64,000 bases of DNA from Opacimonas sp014872805 (GTDB lineage Bacteria; Pseudomonadota; Gammaproteobacteria; Enterobacterales; Alteromonadaceae): positions 41,219-105,218 of the forward strand of contig WKFN01000011.1 of NCBI GenBank assembly GCA_014872805.1, in the 5' to 3' direction. Below the pieces are notes generated by a model, which saw nothing but the letters and a program-made list of their open reading frames with translations, was not told the DNA's origin and made no database searches. The position numbers and the translations under genes were made by a program. The first letter of the stretch is position 1. The number at the start of each line of letters is the position of its first letter. Positions 1-7,998 of this stretch are shown in pieces.

Positions 1-264
1 GAACAGATTGTGGGTTTGTACAGAGATTGTTTGCTAAATGATAACGCCCAAACGGATGAAGTAAATCGCTATCGCATGGATGGCAAAGAAACCAATGATG
101 CTACTCAAGCCAAAATTGCAACTTTGTGGGATCAAGTTACGCAAGAAACCTTCCATCAATTGAGCGATTATGCAGGGTACCACCAGGAGTTTTTGCACCT
201 GTTTGGCTTTGCCTTTAAAGAAGTTGATTACGAAGCGGATGTGGATCCTGTTGTCAATTGGTAG
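1..264 (+). CDS. fabV: Enoyl-ACP/trans-2-enoyl-CoA reductase FabV, C-terminal end (5' truncated by window)
   Basis: Last 87 codons of the NADH-dependent enoyl reductase of type II fatty acid synthesis, a cytosolic short-chain-dehydrogenase-like monomer. The window opens inside the gene, so the active site (Tyr-x8-Lys) is not visible. Recognition rests on the tail: a YRMDGKE segment, then DYAGYHQEFLHLFGF and the closing EVDYEADVDPVVNW, which are characteristic of the FabV C-terminus. The reading frame is open from base 1, and the GTG at base 10 is only an internal valine codon. A small hairpin follows the stop, so it is probably not cotranscribed with nqrA. Confidence 0.85.
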   Translation, partial: EQIVGLYRDCLLNDNAQTDEVNRYRMDGKETNDATQAKIATLWDQVTQETFHQLSDYAGYHQEFLHLFGFAFKEVDYEADVDPVVNW

Positions 265-313
265 TGAGGAAGATTGGTTATACCAAAGTCGCAATGACTG
301 AAATACCTTGTAT

Positions 314-340
314 AAACCGCCGAAATGGCGGTTTATTGCT
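314..340 (+). terminator. Probable intrinsic terminator of fabV
   Basis: Stem AAACCGCC (314-321) pairs with GGCGGTTT (327-334) around a 5-nt loop, about 50 bases after the fabV stop. The tail (ATTGCTGTTT) is only moderately T-rich, so termination strength is uncertain. Confidence 0.6.
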
Positions 341-679
341 GTTTAAAGATAGGCTTATATGGGATCTGGCAGTTTTGTTGAACACAAGTCGTATAGTAAT
401 CTTTCATTCCCTTAGATATTCTGTCGATAGATAATGGATTACGGATGATTTTTCCTTTATAATCCGCGGGTTTTAATTAAAGCATTTGTTGTTTGTATAA
501 GTGTGGGTTTGACAAATGCTCATGAAAGATTCTGCTGAAAGCACCGAGATAACTGTTATCAAGCGTGTGAAAAAAACAATAATATTCTAAGCAGCCATTC
601 AGCCTCGAGATGTGGGTGATGGTCTGAACAGAGAAAGTGGGCATTAGAATAAACCTTCAATAACAATAAATTGATTTGT
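341..679. other. Long non-coding leader region upstream of nqrA
   Basis: The whole gap between fabV and nqrA is about 520 bases. I see no convincing ORF or tRNA in it. It holds a perfect -10 hexamer TATAAT at 458-463 without a good -35, a perfect 9-bp inverted repeat (481-520) and, nearer the gene, a better promoter (680-709) followed by a second inverted repeat (711-754). A small RNA starting near 470 is possible, but no matching terminator was found. Confidence 0.4.
481..520. repeat. Perfect 9-bp inverted repeat upstream of the nqr operon
   Basis: AGCATTTGT (481-489) and its exact complement ACAAATGCT (512-520) are separated by 22 bases. It lies 10-60 bases downstream of the TATAAT at 458-463, so it could form a hairpin at the 5' end of a transcript or serve as a two-site operator. 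The function is unknown. Confidence 0.5.
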
Positions 680-709
680 TTAACAACACCGTGACAATAA
701 AATTATACT
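680..709 (+). promoter_or_regulatory. Candidate sigma-70 promoter of the nqr operon
   Basis: -35 TTAACA (680-685), an 18-bp spacer and -10 TATACT (704-709) match the consensus at 5/6 and 4-5/6. Transcription would begin near 716, inside the inverted repeat 711-754 and about 70 bases before the nqrA start. Confidence 0.45.
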
Positions 710-710
710 G

Positions 711-754
711 ATTAGCCAAGTCATTCCAGGTTTGTGCGTGATGCTTTGGCTAAT
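711..754. repeat. Inverted repeat between nqr promoter and nqrA start
   Basis: ATTAGCCAA (711-719) is the exact complement of TTGGCTAAT (746-754), with 26 bases between. It begins directly after the -10 element and ends 30 bases before the nqrA ATG. It could be a dimeric repressor operator or a 5' UTR hairpin. Confidence 0.5.
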
Positions 755-784
755 TAGTATCCAAACAGAGTAGTGCAATTGCTT

Positions 785-2128
785 ATGTTACATAAAATAA
801 AGAAAGGACTAGACCTTCCTATTTCGGGGTCTCCGGCACAGCAAATCCACGATGGGGTTGCCGTGACGCAGGTCGCGATTTTGGGTGAGGAATACGTGGG
901 TATGCGTCCAACCATGCATGTCCAAGTAGGTGACTCGGTCAAAAAAGGCCAAGTTTTGTTTGAAGACAAGAAAAACCCAGGCGTCAAATACACCGCTCCA
1001 GCAAGCGGTACAGTGTCTGCAGTAAACCGTGGTGCAAAGCGCGTGTTGCAATCTGTTGTAATCGATATGGCAGGTGATGACGCTGTGGCTTTTGACGCGT
1101 TCGCAGCGGATAAACTGGCGGGCTTAACGCGTGATAAAGTCGAGCAGCAACTGGTTGAATCAGGCTTATGGACAGCGTTGCGTACACGTCCATACAGCAA
1201 AGCTCCGACCCTTGGCAGTCAACCAAATGCGATTTTTGTCAATGCCATGGATACCAATCCATTGGCCGCTGATCCAACGGTAATCATCGCTGAGCGCAAT
1301 GATGATTTCGTCAACGGTTTGAATGTGTTATCAAACCTTACTGAAGGCAAATTGTATGTTTCTAAAGCAGCAAACGCGTCAGTAGATACTGGCAACGCCA
1401 AGGTTGAGGTGCATGAGTTTGCTGGACCACATCCTGCAGGTTTGGTTGGCACGCATATTCATATGCTTGATGCAGTAGGTGCGACCAAGTTTAACTGGCA
1501 CATCAACTACCAAGACGTCATTGCGGTTGGCGCACTATTTACGACTGGCCAGCTTGATGCTTCTCGCGTTGTCGCTTTGGCCGGCCCAGCAGCAAAGAAC
1601 CCACGTTTAGTTCGCACTGTAATTGGTGCGTCACTAGACCAACTTATTGCAAACGAAACCACGCTAGATAATACTCGTGTCATCTCTGGCTCAGTACTGC
1701 ACGGTACAACCGCAGCAGGTCCTCATGCGTACTTAGGTCGTTATCATTTGCAAGTATCTCTGATTGAAGAAGATAAAGAAAAGCGCTTGTTTGGTTGGAT
1801 TACACCAGGCGGCGATAAACATTCAGTAACGCGTGCTTACCTCGGTCATCTTGCAGGCAAACGCCTGTTTAATATGACTTCTACAACAAACGGTTCTGAT
1901 CGTTCTATGGTGCCAATCGGCAACTACGAGCGTGTGATGCCGTTGGATATCTTACCAACTTTGTTATTGCGTGACATCATCGCAGGAGATACTGATACAG
2001 CTCAGAAAATGGGTTGTTTAGAACTCGATGAGGAAGATTTGGCATTGTGTTCTTATGTTTGCCCTGGCAAATATAATTATGGCCCAATCTTGCGTGATTG
2101 TTTAACCAAAATTGAATTAGAGGGTTAA
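785..2128 (+). CDS. nqrA: Na+-translocating NADH-quinone reductase subunit A
   Basis: Peripheral subunit of the six-subunit NQR complex, which oxidises NADH, reduces ubiquinone and pumps Na+ across the inner membrane; NqrA contributes to quinone binding. 447 aa, the family length, with the diagnostic N-terminus IKKGLDLPISG and no membrane segment. Start choice: in-frame GTG 773 and TTG 779 lie just upstream. ATG 785 gives the family N-terminus, but the only SD-like bases (AGAG, 767-770) are 14 nt away and fit TTG 779 better, so the first few residues are uncertain. First gene of an operon with nqrB three bases downstream. A promoter and inverted repeat precede it. Confidence 0.97.
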   Translation: MLHKIKKGLDLPISGSPAQQIHDGVAVTQVAILGEEYVGMRPTMHVQVGDSVKKGQVLFEDKKNPGVKYTAPASGTVSAVNRGAKRVLQSVVIDMAGDDAVAFDAFAADKLAGLTRDKVEQQLVESGLWTALRTRPYSKAPTLGSQPNAIFVNAMDTNPLAADPTVIIAERNDDFVNGLNVLSNLTEGKLYVSKAANASVDTGNAKVEVHEFAGPHPAGLVGTHIHMLDAVGATKFNWHINYQDVIAVGALFTTGQLDASRVVALAGPAAKNPRLVRTVIGASLDQLIANETTLDNTRVISGSVLHGTTAAGPHAYLGRYHLQVSLIEEDKEKRLFGWITPGGDKHSVTRAYLGHLAGKRLFNMTSTTNGSDRSMVPIGNYERVMPLDILPTLLLRDIIAGDTDTAQKMGCLELDEEDLALCSYVCPGKYNYGPILRDCLTKIELEG

Positions 2129-2131
2129 CCA

Positions 2132-3343
2132 ATGGGTTTAAAAGCATATTTAGAAAAAATTGAACCGGATTTTGAGCCGGGTGGCAAGCACGAAAAATGG
2201 TACGCACTCTATGAAGCAGTTGCGACGATTTTTTACACGCCTGGTAAAGTCAATAAATCCTCAACTCACGTACGTGATAGCATCGATTTAAAACGCATCA
2301 TGATTATGGTGTGGATGGCGACTTTCCCTGCGATGTTTTACGGCATGTACAACATCGGTAATCAAGCAAATATTGCTATTTTGGCCGGTGCTACTTTACC
2401 AGATGCATGGCAAGCAGCATTATTTACTGCGTTAGGCGGTCAATTAGGCGTTGCCGATGCGTCTGCATTAACGCTGTTTTTCTACGGAGCATGTTGGTGG
2501 TTACCGATTTATGCGGTGACATTTGCTGTAGGTGGTTTCTGGGAGGTTTTATTTGCCTCAGTGCGTAAGCACGAAGTGAATGAAGGCTTCTTCGTTACCT
2601 CCGTACTATTTGCACTGACGTTACCGGCTACAGTACCTTTATGGCAAGTAGCATTGGGTATTACCTTCGGTGTGGTTATCGCCAAAGAAGTATTTGGTGG
2701 TACCGGACGTAACTTCCTTAATCCAGCGTTGTCTGGTCGTGCTTTCTTGTATTTTGCTTATCCAGCGCAGATGTCAGGTGACTCAATTTGGGTGGCGGCT
2801 GACGGTTACTCTGGTGCAACATGGTTAAGCCAAGCGGCATCAGGCACTATGGACTTCTCTGACATGGCTGCATGGACTCAAGCCTTCCTAGGTAATATCC
2901 AAGGTTCTGCTGGTGAAGTCTCAACGTTGGCGATTATGCTCGGTGGCTTATTTATTATCTATTTACGTATTGCAAGCTGGCGCATCGTTGCAGGTGTCCT
3001 TTTTGGTGTGATTTTCTTATCCACAATATTAAATATGGTCGCTCCTGCAGATAACCCATCTCATTACCTGGCTATGCCTTGGTACTGGCACATGGTCATA
3101 GGTGGTATGGCGTTTGGTATGTTCTTTATGGCAACGGACCCAGTTTCTGCCTCGTTCACAGACACAGGGAAATGGGCGTATGGTTTCTTCATCGGTATGA
3201 TGACAGTCATCGTTCGTGTTTTAAACCCTGCTTTTCCTGAAGGTATTATGCTTGCAATTCTATTCGCAAACTTGTGGGCACCATTATTCGATTATTTCGT
3301 TGCACAGAGCAACATCAAACGGAGGGTTGCACGTGTCAGCTAA
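2132..3343 (+). CDS. nqrB: Na+-translocating NADH-quinone reductase subunit B
   Basis: Integral membrane subunit of NQR with about ten hydrophobic helices, part of the Na+ path and carrier of a covalent FMN. The FMN attachment motif SGAT is at residues 227-230 (GYSGATW), with Thr230 the acceptor that the ApbE flavin transferase modifies. 403 aa, slightly shorter than the Vibrio protein. The FGGTGRNFLNPALSGRAF segment is typical of the RnfD/NqrB family. The 3' end overlaps nqrC by 11 bp, indicating translational coupling. Confidence 0.97.
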   Translation: MGLKAYLEKIEPDFEPGGKHEKWYALYEAVATIFYTPGKVNKSSTHVRDSIDLKRIMIMVWMATFPAMFYGMYNIGNQANIAILAGATLPDAWQAALFTALGGQLGVADASALTLFFYGACWWLPIYAVTFAVGGFWEVLFASVRKHEVNEGFFVTSVLFALTLPATVPLWQVALGITFGVVIAKEVFGGTGRNFLNPALSGRAFLYFAYPAQMSGDSIWVAADGYSGATWLSQAASGTMDFSDMAAWTQAFLGNIQGSAGEVSTLAIMLGGLFIIYLRIASWRIVAGVLFGVIFLSTILNMVAPADNPSHYLAMPWYWHMVIGGMAFGMFFMATDPVSASFTDTGKWAYGFFIGMMTVIVRVLNPAFPEGIMLAILFANLWAPLFDYFVAQSNIKRRVARVS

Positions 3344-4109
3344 TAAAGAAACTTTAGGAAGAACGGTTGGCGTTGTCCTAGCAGTTTGTCTAGTGTGCTC
3401 AATTGTTGTATCAAGTGCGGCGGTTGGCTTGCGCTCACTACAACAGTCAAACGCAGCAGTAGATAAGAAAACGAACATTTTAACCGCAGCCGGTTTGTAT
3501 GAAGCCGGCATGTCAAAAGCGGCAGTCAAAGAACGCTATGCAGCGCGAGTTGAAGAAAAATTCGTTGATCTAGCGACAGGCGAATACGTCGAAAATCCTG
3601 TAGCGGATACTGGTAAGCCTTTTGACATGTATGGCAAGTTAGCGAAGGATCCTAATACCAGTGTAAAAGTTGAAGGAAATGTCGGCTTTTCTCGTCGATC
3701 TGCGGTAGCAAACGTCTTCCATATAAAAGCGGAAGATGGTTCAATTTCTCGCATCATTTTGCCAGTACATGGATCAGGTCTTTGGGATTTAATGTATGGT
3801 TTCCTAGCGGTAAGCTCGGACGGTAATACCATCGAAGAATTAGTCTACTACCAACACAAAGAAACTCCTGGATTAGGTGGCGAAATTCAAAACCCTGCAT
3901 GGATGGCCAAGTGGAATGGTAAGAAAATTTTTGATAATGGTGAAGTTGCTATCAAAGTCAAAAAGCAAGCCGGTTCTGATAACCCGTACGCAGTTGATGC
4001 GCTTTCAGGTGCTACTCTAACGTCGAATGGTGTTTCCAATACACTTCAGTATTGGGCGGGCGAAAACGGTTTCGGTCCATATTTAGAAAGACAGTCTTGG
4101 AAATCATAA
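3333..4109 (+). CDS. nqrC: Na+-translocating NADH-quinone reductase subunit C
   Basis: NQR subunit with one N-terminal membrane helix (about residues 11-31) and a periplasmic FMN-binding domain. The SGAT motif (DALSGATLTS) places the covalent FMN on Thr228. The start is the GTG at 3333, inside the end of nqrB: GGAGG at 3321-3325 sits seven bases upstream, and the resulting 258-aa protein has the family length. The frame stays open upstream to 3252, but that extension would be read wholly inside nqrB and has no family counterpart. Confidence 0.96.
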   Translation: MSANKETLGRTVGVVLAVCLVCSIVVSSAAVGLRSLQQSNAAVDKKTNILTAAGLYEAGMSKAAVKERYAARVEEKFVDLATGEYVENPVADTGKPFDMYGKLAKDPNTSVKVEGNVGFSRRSAVANVFHIKAEDGSISRIILPVHGSGLWDLMYGFLAVSSDGNTIEELVYYQHKETPGLGGEIQNPAWMAKWNGKKIFDNGEVAIKVKKQAGSDNPYAVDALSGATLTSNGVSNTLQYWAGENGFGPYLERQSWKS

Positions 4110-4121
4110 GGGGCATAACTC

Positions 4122-4757
4122 ATGGCGAGTAACGCAAAAGAAATGAAAAAAGCCCTCTTTGGGCCGATCATCGATTCAAACCCCATTGCACTGCACGTAC
4201 TTGGTATTTGCTCTGCACTGGCGATCACTACAAAGCTAGAAACGGCTTTGGTTATGTCATTGGCATTAACCTCTGTATTAGCTTTTTCTAACTTATTTAT
4301 ATCCATTATTCGCAATCACATTCCATCGAGCGTGCGTATCATCATCCAGATGACTATCATCGCGTCTTTGGTAATCGTGGTTGACCAAATTTTGAAAGCC
4401 TATTCATACGAGATTTCTAAACAACTCTCGGTATTCGTTGGTTTGATTATTACCAACTGTATTGTAATGGGGCGTGCTGAAGCGTATGCAATGAAGTCAC
4501 CACCAATGATGAGCTTGCTTGACGGAATTGGTAACGGCTTAGGTTATTCATTTATCCTGATCGTTATTGGTACTATCAAGGAGTTGTTTGGCTTTGGTAC
4601 TATCTTGGGCTTTGAAATTTTACCATTGGTCACTAACGGTGGCTGGTATCAAGCAAATGGTCTGTTAATCTTACCATTTAGCTCATTCTTCTTAATCGGC
4701 GGTATGATTTGGTTTATCCGTACCATTCGCCCTGAACAGGTCGAACCTAAGGACTAA
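4122..4757 (+). CDS. nqrD: Na+-translocating NADH-quinone reductase subunit D
   Basis: Membrane subunit of NQR, 211 aa with about six helices, paired pseudo-symmetrically with NqrE. Cys30 (LGICSALAIT) and the cysteine in TNCIVMGRAEA correspond to the conserved cysteines that, with two from NqrE, bind the iron centre within the membrane. Twelve bases after nqrC and two before nqrE. Confidence 0.97.
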   Translation: MASNAKEMKKALFGPIIDSNPIALHVLGICSALAITTKLETALVMSLALTSVLAFSNLFISIIRNHIPSSVRIIIQMTIIASLVIVVDQILKAYSYEISKQLSVFVGLIITNCIVMGRAEAYAMKSPPMMSLLDGIGNGLGYSFILIVIGTIKELFGFGTILGFEILPLVTNGGWYQANGLLILPFSSFFLIGGMIWFIRTIRPEQVEPKD

Positions 4758-4759
4758 TC

Positions 4760-5368
4760 ATGGAACATTATGTTGGATTATTAGTGCGCTCAATTTTTGT
4801 TGAGAACATGGCACTATCACTTTTCTTAGGGATGTGTACTTTTCTAGCAGTTTCTAAAAAAGTTGCAACCTCAATGGGTCTAGGTGTTGCGGTAATCGTG
4901 GTATTGGGAATCTCAGTACCGGTTAACCAAGTTATCTATACCAATATTCTTGCACCTGGCGCGCTTGCTTGGGCCGGTTTCCCTGATGCGGATTTAAGCT
5001 TCTTAAGCTTCTTGACGTTCATCGGTGTTATCGCAGCTTTGGTACAAATCTTGGAGATGAGCTTAGATAAGTTCTTCCCTGCGTTGTACAACGCACTTGG
5101 TATATTCTTACCATTGATTACCGTAAACTGTGCCATTTTTGGTGGTGTCGCATTTGCTGTACAGCGTGAATATAACGTTACCGAAAGCTTTGTGTATGGT
5201 ATTGGTTCAGGTATTGGTTGGGCACTTGCTATCGTGTTATTAGCGGCAGTTCGTGAAAAGCTGAAATACGCGGATATGCCTGATGGTATTCGTGGTCTTG
5301 GTTCGGTATTTATGATTGCAGGTCTAATGGCATTGGGCTTTCAGTCATTCACCGGCATCGCAATTTAA
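4760..5368 (+). CDS. nqrE: Na+-translocating NADH-quinone reductase subunit E
   Basis: Membrane subunit of NQR, 202 aa with about six helices and RnfA/NqrE-type sequence. Cys26 (LGMCTFLAVS) and the cysteine in TVNCAIFGGVAF are the conserved iron-centre ligands partnering those of NqrD. Sits between nqrD and nqrF in one transcript. Confidence 0.97.
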   Translation: MEHYVGLLVRSIFVENMALSLFLGMCTFLAVSKKVATSMGLGVAVIVVLGISVPVNQVIYTNILAPGALAWAGFPDADLSFLSFLTFIGVIAALVQILEMSLDKFFPALYNALGIFLPLITVNCAIFGGVAFAVQREYNVTESFVYGIGSGIGWALAIVLLAAVREKLKYADMPDGIRGLGSVFMIAGLMALGFQSFTGIAI

Positions 5369-5383
5369 TAGGGAAGCTAGATT

Positions 5384-6613
5384 ATGAATATAGAAGTTAT
5401 CCTCGGCGTAGGTATGTTTATCGTCATTGTTCTTGCGCTTGTATTTATCATCATGTTTGCCAAGTCAAAACTTGTGGCTTCAGGTGATGTCAAAATTACA
5501 GTAAACGGTGATCCAGAAAAAACCATCGTTGCAGCACCTGGTGGTAAATTACTTGGCGCACTAGCTGATTCAGGTATCTTTGTATCGTCAGCTTGTGGCG
5601 GTGGTGGCTCTTGTGGTCAATGTCATGTAACCGTCAAAGAAGGTGGTGGCGAAATTCTTCCTACTGAATTAGACCATATCTCTAAGCGTGAAGCGAAAGA
5701 GGGTTGTCGACTATCATGTCAAGTTGCGGTTAAGCAAGACATGGATATTGAGTTACCAGAAGAAATCTTCGGTGTTAAGAAATGGGAATGTGAAGTTATC
5801 TCGAACAATAACGAGGCAACTTTCATTAAAGAACTTAAGCTTGCAATCCCGGATGGTGAATCGGTACCATTCCGTGCAGGTGGTTACATTCAGATTGAGG
5901 CGCCACCTCACCACGTTAAGTACAAAGACTTTGATATCCCAGATGAATATCGCCCAGATTGGAATCACTTTGGCTTCTTTGACGTGGAGTCAAAAGTAGA
6001 CGAAGAAACCATTCGTGCATACTCGATGGCAAACTACCCGGAAGAAGAAGGCATTATTATGTTGAACGTGCGTATTGCTACGCCGCCACCTAATAACCTA
6101 AGCCTACCTGCTGGTAAAATGTCCTCGTTTATTTGGAGCCTCAAAGAAGGCGACAAAGTAACAATTTCAGGTCCATTTGGTGAGTTCTTTGCCAAAGATA
6201 CTGATGCTGAAATGGTATTCGTTGGTGGTGGTGCTGGTATGGCGCCAATGCGTTCGCACATCTTTGACCAACTACGTCGCATCAAAACGGATCGCAAGAT
6301 GTCGTTTTGGTATGGTGCGCGTTCCAAACGTGAAATGTTCTATGTTGAAGATTTTGATATGCTGGCAAAAGAGAACGATAATTTTGACTGGTATGTTGCA
6401 TTATCTGATCCACAACCAGAGGACAATTGGGAAGGCTATACTGGTTTTATCCACAATGTCTTATTGGAAAATTACCTCAAAGATCATCCAGCGCCAGAAG
6501 ACTGTGAGTTCTATATGTGTGGTCCGCCTATGATGAACGCGGCCGTCATTAACATGCTTAAAGATTTGGGTGTTGAAGACGAAAATATTATGTTAGATGA
6601 CTTCGGTGGCTAA
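5384..6613 (+). CDS. nqrF: Na+-translocating NADH-quinone reductase subunit F (NADH dehydrogenase subunit)
   Basis: Electron-input subunit: oxidises NADH through FAD and a [2Fe-2S] centre. One N-terminal membrane helix (residues about 4-25), then a ferredoxin domain with ligands Cys71, Cys77, Cys80 (ACGGGGSCGQC) and Cys112, then a ferredoxin-reductase module with the flavin motif RAYSMAN and the NAD(P) motif GGGAGMAPMRSH. The C-terminus MLDDFGG is typical. 409 aa, full length. A strong hairpin terminator follows 13 bases after the stop. Confidence 0.98.
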   Translation: MNIEVILGVGMFIVIVLALVFIIMFAKSKLVASGDVKITVNGDPEKTIVAAPGGKLLGALADSGIFVSSACGGGGSCGQCHVTVKEGGGEILPTELDHISKREAKEGCRLSCQVAVKQDMDIELPEEIFGVKKWECEVISNNNEATFIKELKLAIPDGESVPFRAGGYIQIEAPPHHVKYKDFDIPDEYRPDWNHFGFFDVESKVDEETIRAYSMANYPEEEGIIMLNVRIATPPPNNLSLPAGKMSSFIWSLKEGDKVTISGPFGEFFAKDTDAEMVFVGGGAGMAPMRSHIFDQLRRIKTDRKMSFWYGARSKREMFYVEDFDMLAKENDNFDWYVALSDPQPEDNWEGYTGFIHNVLLENYLKDHPAPEDCEFYMCGPPMMNAAVINMLKDLGVEDENIMLDDFGG

Positions 6614-6625
6614 CAACTAACGACC

Positions 6626-6655
6626 AAGGAGCCGGCTTATGTCGGCTCTTTTTTT
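6626..6655 (+). terminator. Intrinsic terminator after nqrF
   Basis: Stem AAGGAGCCG (6626-6634) pairs with CGGCTCTTT (6643-6651, one G-T pair) over an 8-nt loop, followed by a T run to 6655. It separates the nqr structural genes from apbE and nqrM, whose expression may rely on read-through or a promoter not seen here. Confidence 0.8.
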
Positions 6656-6670
6656 ATCGGGTAAACAAAA

Positions 6671-7684
6671 ATGATGAAACATGTATTGGTTTTGCTTGTT
6701 TGTATGGTGCTGTGGTCATGCAGTCAACAAACCCCTGAAAAAAATGAGTCATTCCTAAATGGCAACACCATGGGTACGACATATAACGTAAAATACCACG
6801 GAGGTGATGCCCCATCATCTGACGTATTGCACAGACAAATTAATGACGCACTAATTCGTATTAATCAGCTCATGTCGACATACATACCAGACTCTGAACT
6901 GTCACGTTTTAATCAATTGTCAGCGGGTCAACCTATGTTATTGAGTGCCGAGACATTATTGGTCATTGAAGAAGCGAAGCGACTAGCAATATTATCCAAT
7001 GGTGCGTTAGATGTTACAATAGGACCGTTAGTCAACCTGTGGGGATTTGGTCCACAAAAGCGTCCAGAAAAAATCCCAACTCAGGGCCAAATTGATGCGG
7101 CTAAGGCGCTGATGGGCTTAGAGAACATCCAAATTAACAATGGTGTTGCTACGAAACAAATTGACGGTATCTACGTAGATTTGTCACCTATAGCAAAAGG
7201 TTATGGGGTCGATGTATTGGCCGAGATATTAGAGTCTTACAATATTGACAATTATCTTGTTGAAATTGGTGGTGAAATGCGTGTTTCCGGTAACAAGCAA
7301 AATGGTTCAGCTTGGCGTATTGCAATCGAAAAGCCCTTAAGTGAGCAACGTGCGATTCAAAAGGTGATTTCTATTGGAAATAATGCCATTGCGACCTCGG
7401 GTGATTATCGTAATTATTATGAAGAAGATGGCATTCGCTATTCGCATCTTATCAATCCAACTACAGGCCGTCCTATACAACATAAATTAGTCTCTGTAAC
7501 TGTAGTACATGAAACATCAATGGTAGCTGATGGGCTTGCAACAGCTTTGAGTATCATGGGTACTGAGGAAGCCAAACTGTTAGCAGAAAGCGAAGATTTA
7601 GCTGTTTTATTGATAACCAAATCGGACAACGGATTTGTGGAGTATCGCTCGCCAGTATTTGACCAACTTGTTACAATACATTAA
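6671..7684 (+). CDS. apbE: FAD:protein FMN transferase ApbE (lipoprotein)
   Basis: Transfers FMN from FAD to threonine in SGAT motifs; its expected substrates, NqrB Thr230 and NqrC Thr228, are encoded just upstream. 337 aa with a type II signal peptide: hydrophobic stretch then LWSC with the lipidated Cys17. Family motifs: GNTMGTTY (31-38), DVTIGPLVNLWGFGP, LSPIAKGYGVD and EIGGEMRVSG. Two adjacent ATGs (6671, 6674) are possible starts. Anchored at the periplasmic face of the inner membrane. Confidence 0.96.
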   Translation: MMKHVLVLLVCMVLWSCSQQTPEKNESFLNGNTMGTTYNVKYHGGDAPSSDVLHRQINDALIRINQLMSTYIPDSELSRFNQLSAGQPMLLSAETLLVIEEAKRLAILSNGALDVTIGPLVNLWGFGPQKRPEKIPTQGQIDAAKALMGLENIQINNGVATKQIDGIYVDLSPIAKGYGVDVLAEILESYNIDNYLVEIGGEMRVSGNKQNGSAWRIAIEKPLSEQRAIQKVISIGNNAIATSGDYRNYYEEDGIRYSHLINPTTGRPIQHKLVSVTVVHETSMVADGLATALSIMGTEEAKLLAESEDLAVLLITKSDNGFVEYRSPVFDQLVTIH

Positions 7685-7702
7685 GTCACACAGGATTACA
7701 TC

Positions 7703-7936
7703 ATGAGTACGTTTATTTTAGCGTTTGTATTTTTTGTTGCGATGGTCGTTGCCATGGCAGTGGGTTATTTAGTTCAGAAAAAGACTATATCAGGCAGCTG
7801 TGGTGGCTTAGGCGCATTAGGCATTGCAAAAGCTTGCGACTGCCCTGAACCGTGTGATCGCAAAAAAGCACGAATGGAACGCGAAGCCGCTCGGCAGAAA
7901 AAAATTGCAGAATGGGAAAAGGATAAAATTCTTTAA
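7703..7936 (+). CDS. nqrM: (Na+)-NQR maturation protein NqrM
   Basis: Small factor needed for NQR assembly, thought to help insert the iron centre between NqrD and NqrE. 77 aa: one N-terminal membrane helix (about 3-23), then a cysteine-rich segment with four conserved cysteines (GSCGGLG, ACDCPEPC) and a charged, Lys/Glu-rich tail. Eighteen bases after apbE, with an AGGA ribosome-binding site. Last gene of the NQR cluster. Confidence 0.93.
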   Translation: MSTFILAFVFFVAMVVAMAVGYLVQKKTISGSCGGLGALGIAKACDCPEPCDRKKARMEREAARQKKIAEWEKDKIL

Positions 7937-7998
7937 TTCAAGACATAACGCTTTATTTTATGTTACGTTAGAAAAAATTACATAACAATAAAAGCGAC

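Noticed and set aside
509..514. Perfect -35 hexamer TTGACA upstream of nqrA
   Set aside because: No acceptable -10 at 16-18 bases; it lies in the arm region of the inverted repeat 481-520.
754..1200. 148-codon minus-strand frame opposite nqrA
   Set aside because: Shadow of nqrA on the other strand; no recognisable protein.
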